64,000 bases of DNA from Serratia sp. Ag1 (GTDB taxonomy: Bacteria > Pseudomonadota > Gammaproteobacteria > Enterobacterales > Enterobacteriaceae), in the NCBI RefSeq assembly GCF_000743355.1, contig NZ_JQEI01000014.1, forward strand, positions 62,001 to 126,000. The letters run 5' to 3'. A model generated the notes under the pieces. It made no database searches and had not been told where the DNA came from. It worked only from the letters and a program-made list of their open reading frames with translations. Below, in pieces: positions 18,995-31,276 of the stretch. Numbering within the stretch: the first letter of the stretch is position 1; each line of letters starts with the position of its first letter. A program made the translations under genes and the position numbers.

Positions 18995-20041
18995 TCAGAA
19001 ACGAGTATCCACCGCATCAGCCAACATTGCCAATAACTGTTCGCTGTCAGACCAACTCAGGCAGGGGTCGGTAATCGACTGGCCATAAGTTAATGGGTGG
19101 CCGTTAACGATTTTCTGCGTCCCCTCCACCAAAAAGCTTTCTGCCATCACGCCAACGATGGCCTCTGAACCGGCACGGATCTGCTGGCAAACATTCTCTG
19201 CAACTTCTAACTGACGGCGGTGCATTTTCTGGCAATTGCCGTGGCTGAAGTCGATCACTAAGTGCTCCGGCAGATCGAACTCACGTAGGCTATCGCAGGC
19301 GGTAACCACATCACTGGCATGATAATTTGGCGTCTTGCCACCGCGCATGATGATATGACCATATGGATTGCCGCTGGTCTGGTAAATCGTCATCTGGCCG
19401 TGTTTATCTGGCGACAGGAACATATGGCTGGCACGGGCCGCGCGGATCGCGTCGATGGCAATGCGGGTATTCCCGTCGGTGCCGTTCTTGAAACCCACCG
19501 GGCACGAAAGCGCCGAGGCCATTTCGCGGTGCACCTGACTCTCTGTGGTACGGGCACCGATCGCCCCCCAACTGATTAAATCAGCAATATATTGGCCGAT
19601 CACCATATCCAGAAACTCGGTGGCGGTGGGCAAGCCGAGCTGATTGACTGCCAGCAGTAACTTGCGCGCCATTTCAATGCCACGGTTAACCTGAAAACTG
19701 CCATCCAGATCGGGATCGGAGATGAGCCCTTTCCAGCCGACCACGGTGCGCGGCTTTTCAAAATAAGTACGCATTACAATTTCCAGGCGATCCTGGTAGC
19801 GCTCACGCAAGACGTTTAACCGCCCGGCATAATCAATGGCAGCATCCAGATCGTGGATGGAACAGGGGCCAATGACCACCAACAAGCGGCGGTCTTCACC
19901 GACAAGGATATTTTCAATGCGTTTACGTGACGCTGTCACGTTGTTGGCGATCGTGTCTGAAATCGGCAACTTTTCCGCTAGCGTTTGGGGCGTAACGAGG
20001 TGATCGATACGCGCGGTGCGCAGTTCATCTGTTTTGTGCAT
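18995..20041 (-). CDS. aroH: 3-deoxy-7-phosphoheptulonate synthase, AroH-type
   Basis: Type I DAHP synthase, the first step of aromatic amino acid synthesis from PEP and erythrose-4-phosphate. It has 348 residues (E. coli AroH 348). Conserved features include VVIGPCSIHD, MRTYFEKPRTVVGWKGLISDP, ARTTESQVHREMAS, VGFKNGTDG and IDFSHGNCQK. The family members AroF, AroG and AroH are alike; AroH is chosen from gene order (next to ppsR). I found no TrpR operator upstream, so tryptophan regulation is not confirmed by the sequence. Confidence 0.9.
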   Translation of the reverse strand: MHKTDELRTARIDHLVTPQTLAEKLPISDTIANNVTASRKRIENILVGEDRRLLVVIGPCSIHDLDAAIDYAGRLNVLRERYQDRLEIVMRTYFEKPRTVVGWKGLISDPDLDGSFQVNRGIEMARKLLLAVNQLGLPTATEFLDMVIGQYIADLISWGAIGARTTESQVHREMASALSCPVGFKNGTDGNTRIAIDAIRAARASHMFLSPDKHGQMTIYQTSGNPYGHIIMRGGKTPNYHASDVVTACDSLREFDLPEHLVIDFSHGNCQKMHRRQLEVAENVCQQIRAGSEAIVGVMAESFLVEGTQKIVNGHPLTYGQSITDPCLSWSDSEQLLAMLADAVDTRF

Positions 20042-20085
20042 GATTGTCTCTAAAACGGTTCTTCGCTACGGCAGGAATACCGGGA

Positions 20086-20101
20086 AGTGATGAGGATCAC
20101 A
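20086..20101. promoter_or_regulatory. CRP-like site upstream of aroH
   Basis: AGTGA-TGAGGA-TCACA matches nine of ten conserved positions of the CRP core TGTGA-N6-TCACA. It is centred about 52 bp upstream of the aroH start. CRP control of aroH is not established, so this is a sequence match only. Confidence 0.35.
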
Positions 20102-20190
20102 ATAACGTAAAAACCGCTGAATTCAACCGTCGAAGCCCGGTTCTGGTGCGCAAATTGAGTAAAAAAACCTGACAGGGCAAAAAGTGGGCT

Positions 20191-20213
20191 GCAGCAGGTG
20201 CATTTCCTGCTGC
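20191..20213 (-). terminator. Hairpin after ppsR
   Basis: GCAGCAGG (20191-20198) and CCTGCTGC (20206-20213) form a perfect 8-bp stem, 12 bp beyond the ppsR stop. On the minus strand a short T run comes 8 nt later, so it is a plausible but imperfect terminator. Confidence 0.5.
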
Positions 20214-20224
20214 TTTACTTGGGA

Positions 20225-21046
20225 TCAGAACATCCGGCGGCTCATGCCGAGAATATCGAGGATCTTGGTCGAGATCTCTTCCACCGAATAGTTGGTGGTA
20301 TTGAGGTAGCGGATTTGATGCTTGCGGAACAAGGCCTCAACTTCTGCCAACTCCATCCGGCACTGGCGTATTGACGCATATCGGCTGTTTTCCCGCCGTT
20401 CCTCGCGGATGGCGGCCAATCTTTCTGGGTCAATCGTCAAGCCAAACAGCTTATGCTGGAAGGGTTTTAGCGCGGCGGGCAACTGCAGGTTGTCCATATC
20501 ATCGGCGGTAAACGGGTAATTGGCTGCGCGGATCCCGAACTGCATGGCCAGATACAAGCTGGTAGGCGTTTTGCCACAGCGCGAAACCCCAAGCAGGATC
20601 ACCTGCGCCTGATCGAGATTACGCAGTGAAATGCCATCATCATGTGCCAACGTGTAATCAATGGCGGCAATGCGGGCGTCATATTTGCTGAGATTGCTCT
20701 CTGTCAGCCCGTGAGTGCGATTAGCGATTGGCGTTGGCGCTATACTCAGCTCACCCTGTAGTGGCCCAACCAGAGCTTGTACGATGTCTTGGCAGAAACC
20801 TTCACTTTGCGTGATCACCTGGCGCACTTCTGGGGAGATAATCGAATAGAACACCAGTGGGCGAACACCGGTCTGGTGATAGATCTCGTTAATTTGTTGA
20901 CATACACCGCGTGCTCGCGCCTCGGTTTCTACGAAGGGTAAGGTATAGGTCGTCGTCTTGATGGGGAACTGTGACAGAACCGCATGCCCCAGCACTTCGG
21001 CGGTAATAGCAGTACCGTCTGAAATATAAAAAACGCTTCTTTCCAT
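20225..21046 (-). CDS. ppsR: PEP synthase regulatory protein PpsR (bifunctional kinase/pyrophosphorylase)
   Basis: DUF299-family enzyme that inactivates PEP synthase by ADP-dependent phosphorylation of a threonine next to the catalytic histidine and reactivates it by phosphate-dependent removal. 273 residues from ATG 21046, which has AAGGAG 7 nt upstream; the frame continues to 21142 but the extra residues are not in the family. [18 protein letters not shown] is the conserved N-terminus and [15 protein letters not shown] the P-loop. It is divergent from its target ppsA, as in E. coli. Confidence 0.96.
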   Translation of the reverse strand: MERSVFYISDGTAITAEVLGHAVLSQFPIKTTTYTLPFVETEARARGVCQQINEIYHQTGVRPLVFYSIISPEVRQVITQSEGFCQDIVQALVGPLQGELSIAPTPIANRTHGLTESNLSKYDARIAAIDYTLAHDDGISLRNLDQAQVILLGVSRCGKTPTSLYLAMQFGIRAANYPFTADDMDNLQLPAALKPFQHKLFGLTIDPERLAAIREERRENSRYASIRQCRMELAEVEALFRKHQIRYLNTTNYSVEEISTKILDILGMSRRMF

Positions 21047-21412
21047 CCGCAACTCCTTGGCTGAACGCAATGATTCTGGAGGGATAATATCATGGCCTGT
21101 GACTGATTGAATATCATGGTTAATTGCGTTCAAGAAAGTCATCTTTTAGCCAGAAAACCCTGAAAACAGGCCATGGAATTAATTAATAAAACGTTATTTT
21201 AAATTTTATAAAACTGATGGTCCTGATTAACAGCGTTTTTGCAGAATCGAGTGCTGCTATTTCCTACAAATTTACAGTTAACCAAATAGGGTGGAAAATC
21301 AGGAAGTATAAATATTTAATTAACTGAATTTAATAACTTTAATATCAAAGGGAACGATTCCTTTTTTAATTGGGCTAGCCCGCTATTTATCTTAAAATCT
21401 ATTTTTTCATCG

Positions 21413-21428
21413 GGTTGATCGATTCACC
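21413..21428 (-). promoter_or_regulatory. Cra (FruR) site upstream of ppsA
   Basis: On the minus strand GGTGAATCGATCAACC fits the Cra consensus RSTGAAWCSNTHHW at every position. It is centred about 42 bp upstream of the start site predicted from the TATGCT -10 box, matching the activating position of Cra at E. coli ppsA. Confidence 0.75.
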
Positions 21429-21481
21429 TTTCCAATTTCCCTGCTTCATTATGCTAGTCTGATTCGGCTCTGTTGAGTGCA

Positions 21482-21560
21482 TATACCTGCCATACGTCAA
21501 GTTGCCTGGATGCTGGCTGCGCGTTGCCGCCGATAAGCAGCTCGAATTATTTAAGGTATA
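21482..21560. repeat. Short dispersed palindromic repeat (Serratia/Yersinia type)
   Basis: The left end TATACCTGCCATACGTCAAG and right end CTCGAATTATTTAAGGTATA are terminal TATACC/GGTATA inverted repeats 79 bp apart. From memory, the left end differs at few positions from the recurrent repeat TATACCCGTCATACTTCAAG of Serratia and Yersinia intergenic regions. It lies in the ppsA leader. Copy number could not be checked. Confidence 0.55.
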
Positions 21561-21605
21561 AAGCCCGCTTAGACCCTACTGAATATAGCAATAAGGATTG
21601 TTTCG

Positions 21606-23984
<2,379 letters not shown>

Positions 23985-24009
23985 TTCATTTTTCGAGAGC
24001 TGAGTGCCA

Positions 24010-24039
24010 AACCGTGACTGTGAAGTTGCGGTTTTTTTT
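24010..24039 (+). terminator. Intrinsic terminator after ppsA
   Basis: AACCGTGACT (24010-24019), loop GTGA, AGTTGCGGTT (24024-24033) pair over 10 bp including two G-U pairs, followed by a T tract to 24039. Confidence 0.85.
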
Positions 24040-24117
24040 ATGCTGTCTTGATGAGCAGAACGCTGCAGGGCCGGGTAATAAAACCCACGTAGAGGCAATT
24101 TGAAATATCACGGATAT

Positions 24118-24233
24118 AAAAAAAAGCCCATCGTAGGAGATAGGCAAAGACTACACACAGCAATTCACGGATATGGAATGATATTGTTTGTAACTCGATA
24201 CCTTGCTGATGTCAGTGACTTAAGCAAGGTATA
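24118..24233 (-). ncRNA. rprA: Small regulatory RNA RprA
   Basis: On the minus strand the 3' half GAATTGCTGTGTGTAGTCTT, then TGCC-TATCTCC-TACGATGGGC and a T tract, is nearly identical to E. coli RprA, including the terminator hairpin (GCCCATCGTA arm at 24126-24135). RprA is an Hfq-dependent RNA that opens the rpoS leader and acts on csgD and other targets; its E. coli gene lies next to ydiK, as here. The 5' part differs: it contains a 10-bp hairpin ATACCTTGCT/AGCAAGGTAT (24223-24232 and 24198-24207). A -10 TATTGT at 24240-24245 places the start near 24233, giving about 116 nt. Confidence 0.87.
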
Positions 24234-24239
24234 GCAACG

Positions 24240-24283
24240 ACAATAGGCAGTTACGCCGGGCACGTCACTAAGACTCCTCCTAA
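24240..24283 (-). promoter_or_regulatory. rprA promoter with RcsB-box-like site
   Basis: On the minus strand TTAGGAGGAGTCTTA (24269-24283) resembles the RcsB box, with TTAGGA and TCTTA half-sites, and is centred about 43 bp before the predicted start. The -10 is TATTGT (24240-24245). In E. coli rprA is a strong RcsB target. Confidence 0.65.
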
Positions 24284-24320
24284 TCAAGTTTGGCGGCATA
24301 GAGAGATGGGCGAGGTGAAC

Positions 24321-24344
24321 GGTCTGCCCATCGTCGGGCAGACC
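24321..24344. terminator. Hairpin after ydiK
   Basis: GGTCTGCCC (24321-24329) and GGGCAGACC (24336-24344) form a perfect 9-bp stem 10 bp beyond the ydiK stop. No T tract follows, so terminator function is uncertain; it may stabilise the 3' end. Confidence 0.5.
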
Positions 24345-24353
24345 GCAGGTGGA

Positions 24354-25454
24354 TTAGCGTTGCTCTAAGTCTTTAATGATTTCTTGGATGTCGGTTTTTG
24401 GCTCTGGTGCTTCACTGATCCAGGCACTGAGCAGACGATAAGAAACCGCCAGGACCACTGGGCCAATAAACAGACCAATCATACCAAATGCCAGCAGGCC
24501 GCCGATCACGCCGGACAGGATCAGAATTAACGGCAGATCAGCGCCCATGCGGATCAGCGCTGGGCGCAGGAAGTTATCGAGCGTGCCTACCACACAACTC
24601 CATACCAACAGCACGGTGCCCCAGGTGGTTTCACCCGTCCAATACAGCCAAATGATTGCCGGGATCAGAACCAGCAACGGCCCCAACTGCGCGACACAGA
24701 ACACAAACATCAAGACCGTCAGCAGCGTAGCGGCAGGAATACCGGCAACCGCCAGACCAATGCCGCCTAAAACCGACTGCACCAGCGCGGTGACGACCAC
24801 CCCCAAGGCAACGGCGCGGATCGCTTGCCCGGCCAGCAGCACGGCAGCGTCGCCGCGCTCGGCCCCGAGACGGACGGCGAAATGCCGGATAGCCAGCCCG
24901 ACCTGCTCACCTCGGGCATACAGCAGCGCACTGAACAGCACCATCAGCGTACAGTGCACCAGGAAGCGGCCAACGTGCGCGGCCTGTGTCACGAACCAGG
25001 TTGCCGTCTGGCCGAAATAAGGCTGCACTTTGGCGATCAGTGCGGCTCCCCCCGTGCTCACCAGCAGGTGATAGCTGCTATAAACCCGGTCACCAATCAG
25101 TGGGATAGTGCGTAACCATTCCAGGTCCGGGATCTGGATCTTACCCGGAGAGTTCACCCAGGAGACAATCGGCGCACTGTTGTCGACGACGCTGCTGACC
25201 AGCAACGAGATCGGCAGCACAAACAGCAGGATCAACAGAATGGTCATGATCAGCACTGCCAGCGAGCGGCGGCCCCACAGCAAGTGTTGTAGTTTAATCA
25301 ATACCGGCCAGGTTGCGATCACCACCATGCTGGCCCAGGCAAAGCCGAGAATAAACGGCTGAACGACCCAGAAACTGGCGACGATCATAATGGCGATAAA
25401 CAACACACCAAAAATAATCGTGGGCAAATCGTATCGGCGTTGCGGTTCTATCAT
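24354..25454 (-). CDS. ydiK: AI-2E family transporter YdiK
   Basis: Inner-membrane protein of the AI-2 exporter/PerM family, 366 residues (E. coli YdiK 370) with about eight helices. PALIRMGADLPLILILSGVIGGLLAFGMIG and IGLFIGPVVLAVSYRLL are the characteristic C-terminal signatures. The transported substrate of YdiK is unknown; some relatives export autoinducer-2 and others are Na+/H+ antiporters. It is divergent from ydiJ with a 245-bp intergenic region, and followed by rprA on the same strand. Confidence 0.92.
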   Translation of the reverse strand: MIEPQRRYDLPTIIFGVLFIAIMIVASFWVVQPFILGFAWASMVVIATWPVLIKLQHLLWGRRSLAVLIMTILLILLFVLPISLLVSSVVDNSAPIVSWVNSPGKIQIPDLEWLRTIPLIGDRVYSSYHLLVSTGGAALIAKVQPYFGQTATWFVTQAAHVGRFLVHCTLMVLFSALLYARGEQVGLAIRHFAVRLGAERGDAAVLLAGQAIRAVALGVVVTALVQSVLGGIGLAVAGIPAATLLTVLMFVFCVAQLGPLLVLIPAIIWLYWTGETTWGTVLLVWSCVVGTLDNFLRPALIRMGADLPLILILSGVIGGLLAFGMIGLFIGPVVLAVSYRLLSAWISEAPEPKTDIQEIIKDLEQR

Positions 25455-25699
25455 GAATGCGTTTTCATCCTATTTCAGTAAAGTCTTTATCTGCTCAATC
25501 ATGGAGCATTTTGGGCAACTTTCACAGCCAGGTACTGGTTTTGCCGTAGGCGCTTCTGTTGAGCACAGTTTGTGATAATGTGAGTGCTGGCACAAAACGA
25601 AGTATGTTAGCTTTTACCGGCGATATAAAGATAGGGGTGGGTCTGCATCTAGGCCCGGTTAAGTAATTAAAAATTAGACAGACAGGGTCAAAAAAGCGA

Positions 25700-28600
25700 A
25701 TGATCCCACAGATTTCTCAAGCACTCGGCCTCGTTCAATGTGTGCTCGATTTTTTGGAAGCGTTAAAACAGAACGGATTCAGCGGCGATACGGCCACCAG
25801 TTATGCCGATCGTCTGACAATGGCGACGGATAACAGCATTTATCAGCTTTTACCCGATGCGGTGGTGTTCCCGCGTGCAACCAGTGATGTGGCGCTGCTG
25901 GCCCGGTTAGCGGCGGAAGAGCGTTTTAAAGCGCTGACCTTCACCCCGCGTGGCGGCGGTACCGGCACTAACGGGCAGGCGCTGAACGCGGGCATCGTGG
26001 TCGATATGTCGCGCTATATGAACCGTATTCTGGATATCAATGTTGAACAGGGTTGGGTGCGGGTTGAGGCGGGGGTGATTAAAGACCAGCTCAACCAATA
26101 TTTGCGGCCATTCGGCTACTTTTTCTCTCCTGAACTCTCGACCAGCAACCGGGCCACGCTTGGCGGCATGATCAATACCGACGCCTCCGGCCAAGGTTCA
26201 TTGGTGTATGGCAAAACCTCGGACCATGTGCTTGGGCTACGGGCCGTGTTGCTGGGGGGCGATATGCTGGATACCCGCGCTATGCCGACGCCGTTGGCGG
26301 AAACGATTGCCCAGGAAAACACCTCGGAAGGGCGTATTTACGCCACGGTGCTCAACCGTTGCCGCGAACAGCGCGCGCTGATTCTGGAGAAGTTCCCCAA
26401 GCTTAACCGCTTCCTGACTGGCTACGATTTGCGCCACGTGTTGAGCGACGATCTGCAAACTTTCGATCTGACGCGCATTCTTACCGGTGCCGAAGGTACG
26501 CTGGCATTTATTACCGAAGCACGGTTGGATATTACGCCGCTGCCGAAAGTGCGTCGTTTGGTTAACGTGAAATACGACTCTTTTGATTCAGCGCTGCGTA
26601 ACGCACCTTTTATGGTGGAAGCCAAAGCGCTGTCGGTGGAAACCATCGATTCCAAAGTGCTCAGTCTGGCGCGCGAGGATATCGTTTGGCATTCGGTCAG
26701 CGAATTGATCACCAACGAGCCAGACAAAGAGATGCTCGGGCTGAACATTGTTGAGTTTGCCGGTGATGATAAAGCGCTGATCGATGAGCAGATGCAGGCG
26801 CTATGCGAGCGTTTGGATGATTTGATTGCCAGGCAGCAGTCCGGGGTTATTGGTTATCAGATCTGTAGCGATCTTAGCGGCATTGAGCGTATCTACAACA
26901 TGCGTAAAAAATCGGTGGGGCTGCTGGGTAATGTCAAAGGGCAGGCGAAGCCGATCCCGTTTGCTGAAGATACCTGTGTGCCGCCGCAGCATCTGGCCGA
27001 TTACATTACTGAGTTCCGGCAGTTGCTCGACAGCCATAACCTGAGTTACGGCATGTTTGGCCATGTGGATGCCGGCGTGCTGCATGTGCGCCCGGCATTG
27101 GATATGTGCGATCCACAGCAAGAAGTGCTGATGAAGCAAATCTCCGATGATGTGGTGGCACTCACCGCCAAGTACGGCGGTTTATTGTGGGGAGAACACG
27201 GCAAAGGGTTCCGTGCGGAATACAGTCCGGCCTTTTTTGGTGAGGTGCTGTATGAGGAGTTACGCCGTATCAAGACCGCGTTTGATCCGTTGAATCGTCT
27301 CAATCCAGGCAAAATCTGCCCACCGATGGGCGTGGATGAACCGATGATGAAGGTGGATGCGGTGAAACGCGGCACGTTGGATCGCCGTATTCCGCTCGAC
27401 ATTCGTACCTCGTTCCGTGGCGCGCTGGAATGTAACGGTAATGGGTTGTGCTTCAATTTTGACGTGCGCAGCCCAATGTGCCCGTCGATGAAGATCACCG
27501 GCAACCGTATCCACTCGCCCAAAGGCCGCGCCGCGCTGGTGCGCGAATGGCTGCGTTTGCTGGCCGAGCAGGGGGTTGATCCGGTGGCGCTGGAACAGCA
27601 ATTGCCACAGCAGCGCTTGAGCTTCCGCAGCGTGATCGAGAAAACGCGCAATAGCTGGCGAGCTGGCAAAGGGGAGTATGACTTTTCGCACGAAGTGAAA
27701 GAAGCGATGTCAGGCTGTTTGGCCTGTAAAGCCTGCTCGACCCAATGCCCAATCAAGATCGATGTACCGGGGTTCCGCTCCCGTTTCCTGCAGCTCTATC
27801 ACACCCGTTACCTGCGCCCGGCGCGCGATTACATGGTTGCCGGTGTAGAGAGCTATACGCCACTGATGGCCAAAGCACCAAAGGTGTTCAACTTCTTCTT
27901 TAAACAACCTTGGGTGCGTGAGCTGAGCCGTAGCACCATCGGTATGGTGGACTTGCCGTTGCTCTCCAGCCCGACGCTGCGTCAGCAGCTTTCTGGTCAC
28001 AGTGCTTTCACCATGACGCTGGAACAGCTCGAAGCGTTGAGTGAGGCGCAGCGTGAACGGCATGTGTTGATCGTGCAGGATCCGTTTACCAGTTATTACG
28101 ACGCGCAGGTGGTGGCAGATTTTGTGCGGCTGGTGGAGAAACTGGGTTATCAACCGGTATTGCTGCCGTTTTCCCCGAATGGTAAAGCGCAGCATATCAA
28201 AGGGTTCCTGACGCGGTTTGCCAAAACGGCGCGCAAAACCGCAGATTTCCTCAACCGGGTGGCGCAACTCGGTATGCCAATGGTAGGGGTCGATCCGGCG
28301 CTGGTGCTGTGTTATCGCGATGAGTACCAGGAAATTCTCGGTGCTGAGCGTGGCAACTTCCAGGTGCAACTGGTGCATGAATGGTTGCAACAATCGCTGG
28401 CCGATCGCCCTGAGCAGCCAGCAACCGGGGATGCCTGGTATTTGTTTGGCCACTGCACCGAAACTACTGCGCTGCCTGCCAGTACTCAACAGTGGGCTGC
28501 GGTCTTTAGCCGTTTTGGCGCAAAACTGGAGAACATCAGCGTTGGTTGTTGTGGTATGGCGGGTACTTACGGCCATGAAGCCAAGAATCTGCAGAACTCC

Positions 28601-28756
28601 TTGGGTATTTATGAACTTTCCTGGCATCAGGCTCTGCAGCGTTTGCCACGGCAACGTTGCCTGGCGACCGGTTATTCCTGCCGTAGCCAGGTGAAACGTA
28701 TTGAAGGCAATGGCGTGCGGCATCCATTACAGGCTCTTCTGGAGATAATAGTGTGA
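25700..28756 (+). CDS. ydiJ: FAD/Fe-S oxidoreductase YdiJ (D-2-hydroxyglutarate dehydrogenase type)
   Basis: 1018-residue flavoprotein, the same length as E. coli YdiJ. Domains in order: FAD-binding PCMH-type domain with [15 protein letters not shown] (about 90-104) and [23 protein letters not shown]-oxidase C-terminal domain with [15 protein letters not shown] and [11 protein letters not shown]; 4Fe-4S motif [20 protein letters not shown] (about 670-690); and a C-terminal cysteine-rich CCG-type domain with [14 protein letters not shown]. coli YdiJ has been described as a D-2-hydroxyglutarate dehydrogenase feeding electrons to the respiratory chain; I infer the same here. Its stop overlaps the menI start. 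Confidence 0.93.
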   Translation: MIPQISQALGLVQCVLDFLEALKQNGFSGDTATSYADRLTMATDNSIYQLLPDAVVFPRATSDVALLARLAAEERFKALTFTPRGGGTGTNGQALNAGIVVDMSRYMNRILDINVEQGWVRVEAGVIKDQLNQYLRPFGYFFSPELSTSNRATLGGMINTDASGQGSLVYGKTSDHVLGLRAVLLGGDMLDTRAMPTPLAETIAQENTSEGRIYATVLNRCREQRALILEKFPKLNRFLTGYDLRHVLSDDLQTFDLTRILTGAEGTLAFITEARLDITPLPKVRRLVNVKYDSFDSALRNAPFMVEAKALSVETIDSKVLSLAREDIVWHSVSELITNEPDKEMLGLNIVEFAGDDKALIDEQMQALCERLDDLIARQQSGVIGYQICSDLSGIERIYNMRKKSVGLLGNVKGQAKPIPFAEDTCVPPQHLADYITEFRQLLDSHNLSYGMFGHVDAGVLHVRPALDMCDPQQEVLMKQISDDVVALTAKYGGLLWGEHGKGFRAEYSPAFFGEVLYEELRRIKTAFDPLNRLNPGKICPPMGVDEPMMKVDAVKRGTLDRRIPLDIRTSFRGALECNGNGLCFNFDVRSPMCPSMKITGNRIHSPKGRAALVREWLRLLAEQGVDPVALEQQLPQQRLSFRSVIEKTRNSWRAGKGEYDFSHEVKEAMSGCLACKACSTQCPIKIDVPGFRSRFLQLYHTRYLRPARDYMVAGVESYTPLMAKAPKVFNFFFKQPWVRELSRSTIGMVDLPLLSSPTLRQQLSGHSAFTMTLEQLEALSEAQRERHVLIVQDPFTSYYDAQVVADFVRLVEKLGYQPVLLPFSPNGKAQHIKGFLTRFAKTARKTADFLNRVAQLGMPMVGVDPALVLCYRDEYQEILGAERGNFQVQLVHEWLQQSLADRPEQPATGDAWYLFGHCTETTALPASTQQWAAVFSRFGAKLENISVGCCGMAGTYGHEAKNLQNSLGIYELSWHQALQRLPRQRCLATGYSCRSQVKRIEGNGVRHPLQALLEIIV

Positions 28757-29169
28757 AACTATGGAAACGTGAGGCAACGCTAGAACAGCTCAACCGCACT
28801 GGTGAGAAGTGTATGGTTGGCCATGTGGGGATCCAGTTCACCCGCTTGGAAGATGATTATCTGGAGGCAGTGATGCCGGTTGATCAACGCACCACGCAAC
28901 CGTTCGGCTTGCTGCACGGGGGTGCTTCGGTAGTGCTGGCGGAATCAATGGGTTCTATGGCCGGTTACCTGTGTACCGAAGGGGAACAAAAGGTGGTTGG
29001 GCTGGAAATCAATGCTAACCATATCCGGGCGGTGTTTGAAGGGCAGGTGCGCGGTGTTTGCCGTGCACTGCACGTGGGGCGGCGCAATCAGGTCTGGCAG
29101 GTCGAAATTTTCGATAGCCGCGATCGCCTGTGCTGCACGTCTCGCCTCACCACGGCGGTAATCGAGTAA
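28753..29169 (+). CDS. menI: 1,4-dihydroxy-2-naphthoyl-CoA hydrolase MenI (YdiI)
   Basis: Hotdog-fold thioesterase that releases 1,4-dihydroxy-2-naphthoate from CoA in menaquinone synthesis. 138 residues (E. coli 136). The signature [20 protein letters not shown] contains catalytic Glu64. The GTG start overlaps the ydiJ stop by 4 nt (GTGA), indicating translational coupling. The family has broad acyl-CoA activity, so other roles are possible. Confidence 0.94.
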   Translation: MKLWKREATLEQLNRTGEKCMVGHVGIQFTRLEDDYLEAVMPVDQRTTQPFGLLHGGASVVLAESMGSMAGYLCTEGEQKVVGLEINANHIRAVFEGQVRGVCRALHVGRRNQVWQVEIFDSRDRLCCTSRLTTAVIE

Positions 29170-29176
29170 CTCCTTC

Positions 29177-29203
29177 TGCCCGCAGGTAACCGATCTGCGG
29201 GCA
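29177..29203 (+). terminator. Hairpin after menI
   Basis: TGCCCGCAG (29177-29185) and CTGCGGGCA (29195-29203) form a perfect 9-bp stem 7 nt after the menI stop. The following ACTTAATG has no T run. Confidence 0.55.
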
Positions 29204-29505
29204 ACTTAATGTCAATAAGCCTTTACAATCCCCGCGACCTCCCTGTTTTTTCTGGTTAAATCAGTGGCATTTCAGCATGTTAGTCATTGACGTTTCGTTG
29301 ACAATCCGATGTATTGATTATGTTATAACATGTTGATTTTTAGACAACTTATTGCCTTTATCCCGCTTCTTGTTAGTATTGTTCGAGTATTAATCTGATT
29401 TACCCACCGGCAAGTGCCCGATAACCTTGCGATTGAACTGTATACCTTTAACTTTTGCTGCCACAGCATCAGGTTTGAAGGGTGTGATGAAGAATAGGGA
29501 TGAGA
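29204..29505 (+). promoter_or_regulatory. menI-ldtE intergenic region with candidate ldtE promoter
   Basis: About 300 bp without genes; E. coli carries the suf operon between the equivalent genes. A consensus -35 TTGACA (29298-29303) with a 17-nt spacer to TGTTAT (29321-29326) is a candidate ldtE promoter. AGGGA at 29496-29500 is the ribosome site. Confidence 0.4.
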
Positions 29506-30519
29506 ATGAAACGTACGTTGACTCTGATAGGCATGCTTTTCGCCACCGCACTGACGGGTATGCAAGCCGTCAGCGCGAACGAATATCCATTGCCGCCAGC
29601 AGGTAGCCGTCTGATTGGTGAAAACATTATCTACAATGTGCCGAACGATGGGCGCTCGCTTGAGGCCATTGCTGCGGATTATAAAATTGGCCTGTTAGGC
29701 ATGCTGGAGGCTAATCCAGGTACTGACCCGTATCTGCCAACGCCCGGTTCTACGCTGACGATCCCGACTCAGATGCTGTTACCTGACACACCGCGTGAAG
29801 GGATCGTGGTTAACTTGGCGGAATTACGGCTGTATTACTATCCGAAAGGTGAAGATAAGGTCATCGTTTACCCGATCGGTATTGGTCAGACTGGGATGAA
29901 TACACCGCTGCAGGTGACGTCGATCAGCCAGAAGATTGCGAATCCAACCTGGACACCCACGGCTAACATCCGTAAACGCTACGCAGCTCAGGGCGAAATA
30001 CTACCGGCAGTGATCCCGGCTGGGCCAGAGAATCCGATGGGGTTGTTCGCCCTTCGCTTGTCGATGGGGCATGGTCAATATTTGATCCATGGTACTAATG
30101 CCAACTTTGGCATTGGCATGCGCGTTAGCTCGGGCTGTATCCGCTTACGCCCAGCGGATATCGAAGCATTGTTCAATACGATCCCACAAGGTACGCGGGT
30201 GCAAATCATCAACGAGCCTGTCAAGGCTTCCGTCGAGCCTGATGGCAAACGCTATGTGGAAGTACACCAGCCGTTATCGAAAGTAGCCAGCGACGATCCG
30301 CAGACGATGCCAATTCCGCTTTCTAAAAATCAGAAAGCCTTTGCTAATGACCAACAGACTGACAAAGCCGTGTTCGACAGTGCGGTTGTACGGCGTTCTG
30401 GCATGCCGGTATTGGTGAGTGTAGGTCAGGAGCCTTCTGAGGTTTCTGTCGCGCCTGAGGCACCTCAGGACGCCAATAGTGATGCTCCTGCGGCCGCTCC
30501 TATCAGTTCCGCCAATTAA
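29506..30519 (+). CDS. ldtE: L,D-transpeptidase LdtE (YnhG)
   Basis: Periplasmic L,D-transpeptidase forming 3-3 (meso-DAP to meso-DAP) peptidoglycan crosslinks. 337 residues from ATG 29506: Sec signal peptide (to about ...AVSA), a LysM-like segment (about 40-85: YNVPNDGRSLEAIAADYKIG), then the YkuD domain with YLIHGTNANFGIGMRVSSGC, the catalytic Cys at the end, and a low-complexity Ala/Pro tail. ATG 29500 is possible, but AGGGA is better spaced to 29506 and E. coli LdtE starts MKR. It is convergent with lpp, whose product other family members anchor to peptidoglycan. Confidence 0.93.
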   Translation: MKRTLTLIGMLFATALTGMQAVSANEYPLPPAGSRLIGENIIYNVPNDGRSLEAIAADYKIGLLGMLEANPGTDPYLPTPGSTLTIPTQMLLPDTPREGIVVNLAELRLYYYPKGEDKVIVYPIGIGQTGMNTPLQVTSISQKIANPTWTPTANIRKRYAAQGEILPAVIPAGPENPMGLFALRLSMGHGQYLIHGTNANFGIGMRVSSGCIRLRPADIEALFNTIPQGTRVQIINEPVKASVEPDGKRYVEVHQPLSKVASDDPQTMPIPLSKNQKAFANDQQTDKAVFDSAVVRRSGMPVLVSVGQEPSEVSVAPEAPQDANSDAPAAAPISSAN

Positions 30520-30533
30520 TCACTTTTAGAGCG

Positions 30534-30567
30534 AGAGGGGGTCCAGCGTGCTGGGCCTCTTTTTTTT
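30534..30567 (+). terminator. Intrinsic terminator after ldtE
   Basis: AGAGG...CCAGC-GT-GCTGG...CCTCT (30534-30560) is a two-part stem with a small internal loop, followed by eight T. Confidence 0.8.
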
Positions 30568-30682
30568 GCCCGGAGAAAGGCATAAAAAGCATTAGTGAGT
30601 TATCTATGCGAGGCAAAACTGAACGGAGAGCCTCATTGGCGGTAGTACTACGCCAAGGACTGTTTTGAGAGGAATGGCAGGT

Positions 30683-30715
30683 AAAAAAAAACGGTGCACA
30701 AGGTGCACCGTTTTC
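30683..30715 (-). terminator. Intrinsic terminator after lpp
   Basis: On the minus strand ACGGTGCAC-CTT-GTGCACCGT (30691-30711) is a perfect 9-bp stem followed by eight T (plus-strand A run 30683-30690). Confidence 0.92.
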
Positions 30716-30731
30716 AATTACCAAAGCTAAC

Positions 30732-31221
<490 letters not shown>

Positions 31222-31247
31222 AAAAAACGCCGCAATTGCGGCGTTTT
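31222..31247 (-). terminator. Intrinsic terminator after pykF
   Basis: AACGCCGC-AATT-GCGGCGTT (31226-31245), a perfect 8-bp stem; the flanking A run gives T on the minus strand, 30 bp beyond the pykF stop. Confidence 0.9.
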
Positions 31248-31276
31248 AGTCAGAGCATTTTTGTCACGTTTAATAA

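Larger units (their letters stand above)
21047..21605 (+). promoter_or_regulatory. ppsR-ppsA divergent regulatory region
   Basis: A 559-bp AT-rich region without genes. It holds a Cra-consensus site at 21413-21428, a candidate ppsA -10 (TATGCT, 21450-21455) and a 79-bp dispersed repeat at 21482-21560 between that promoter and the ppsA start. AAGGA at about 21593-21597 serves as the ppsA ribosome site. Confidence 0.6.

Noticed and set aside
20042..20190. TrpR operator upstream of aroH
   Set aside because: No stretch resembling the CTAGTTAACTAG core was found.
27710..28723. 337-codon frame antisense to ydiJ
   Set aside because: Shadow of the ydiJ coding strand; no domain, no start signal.
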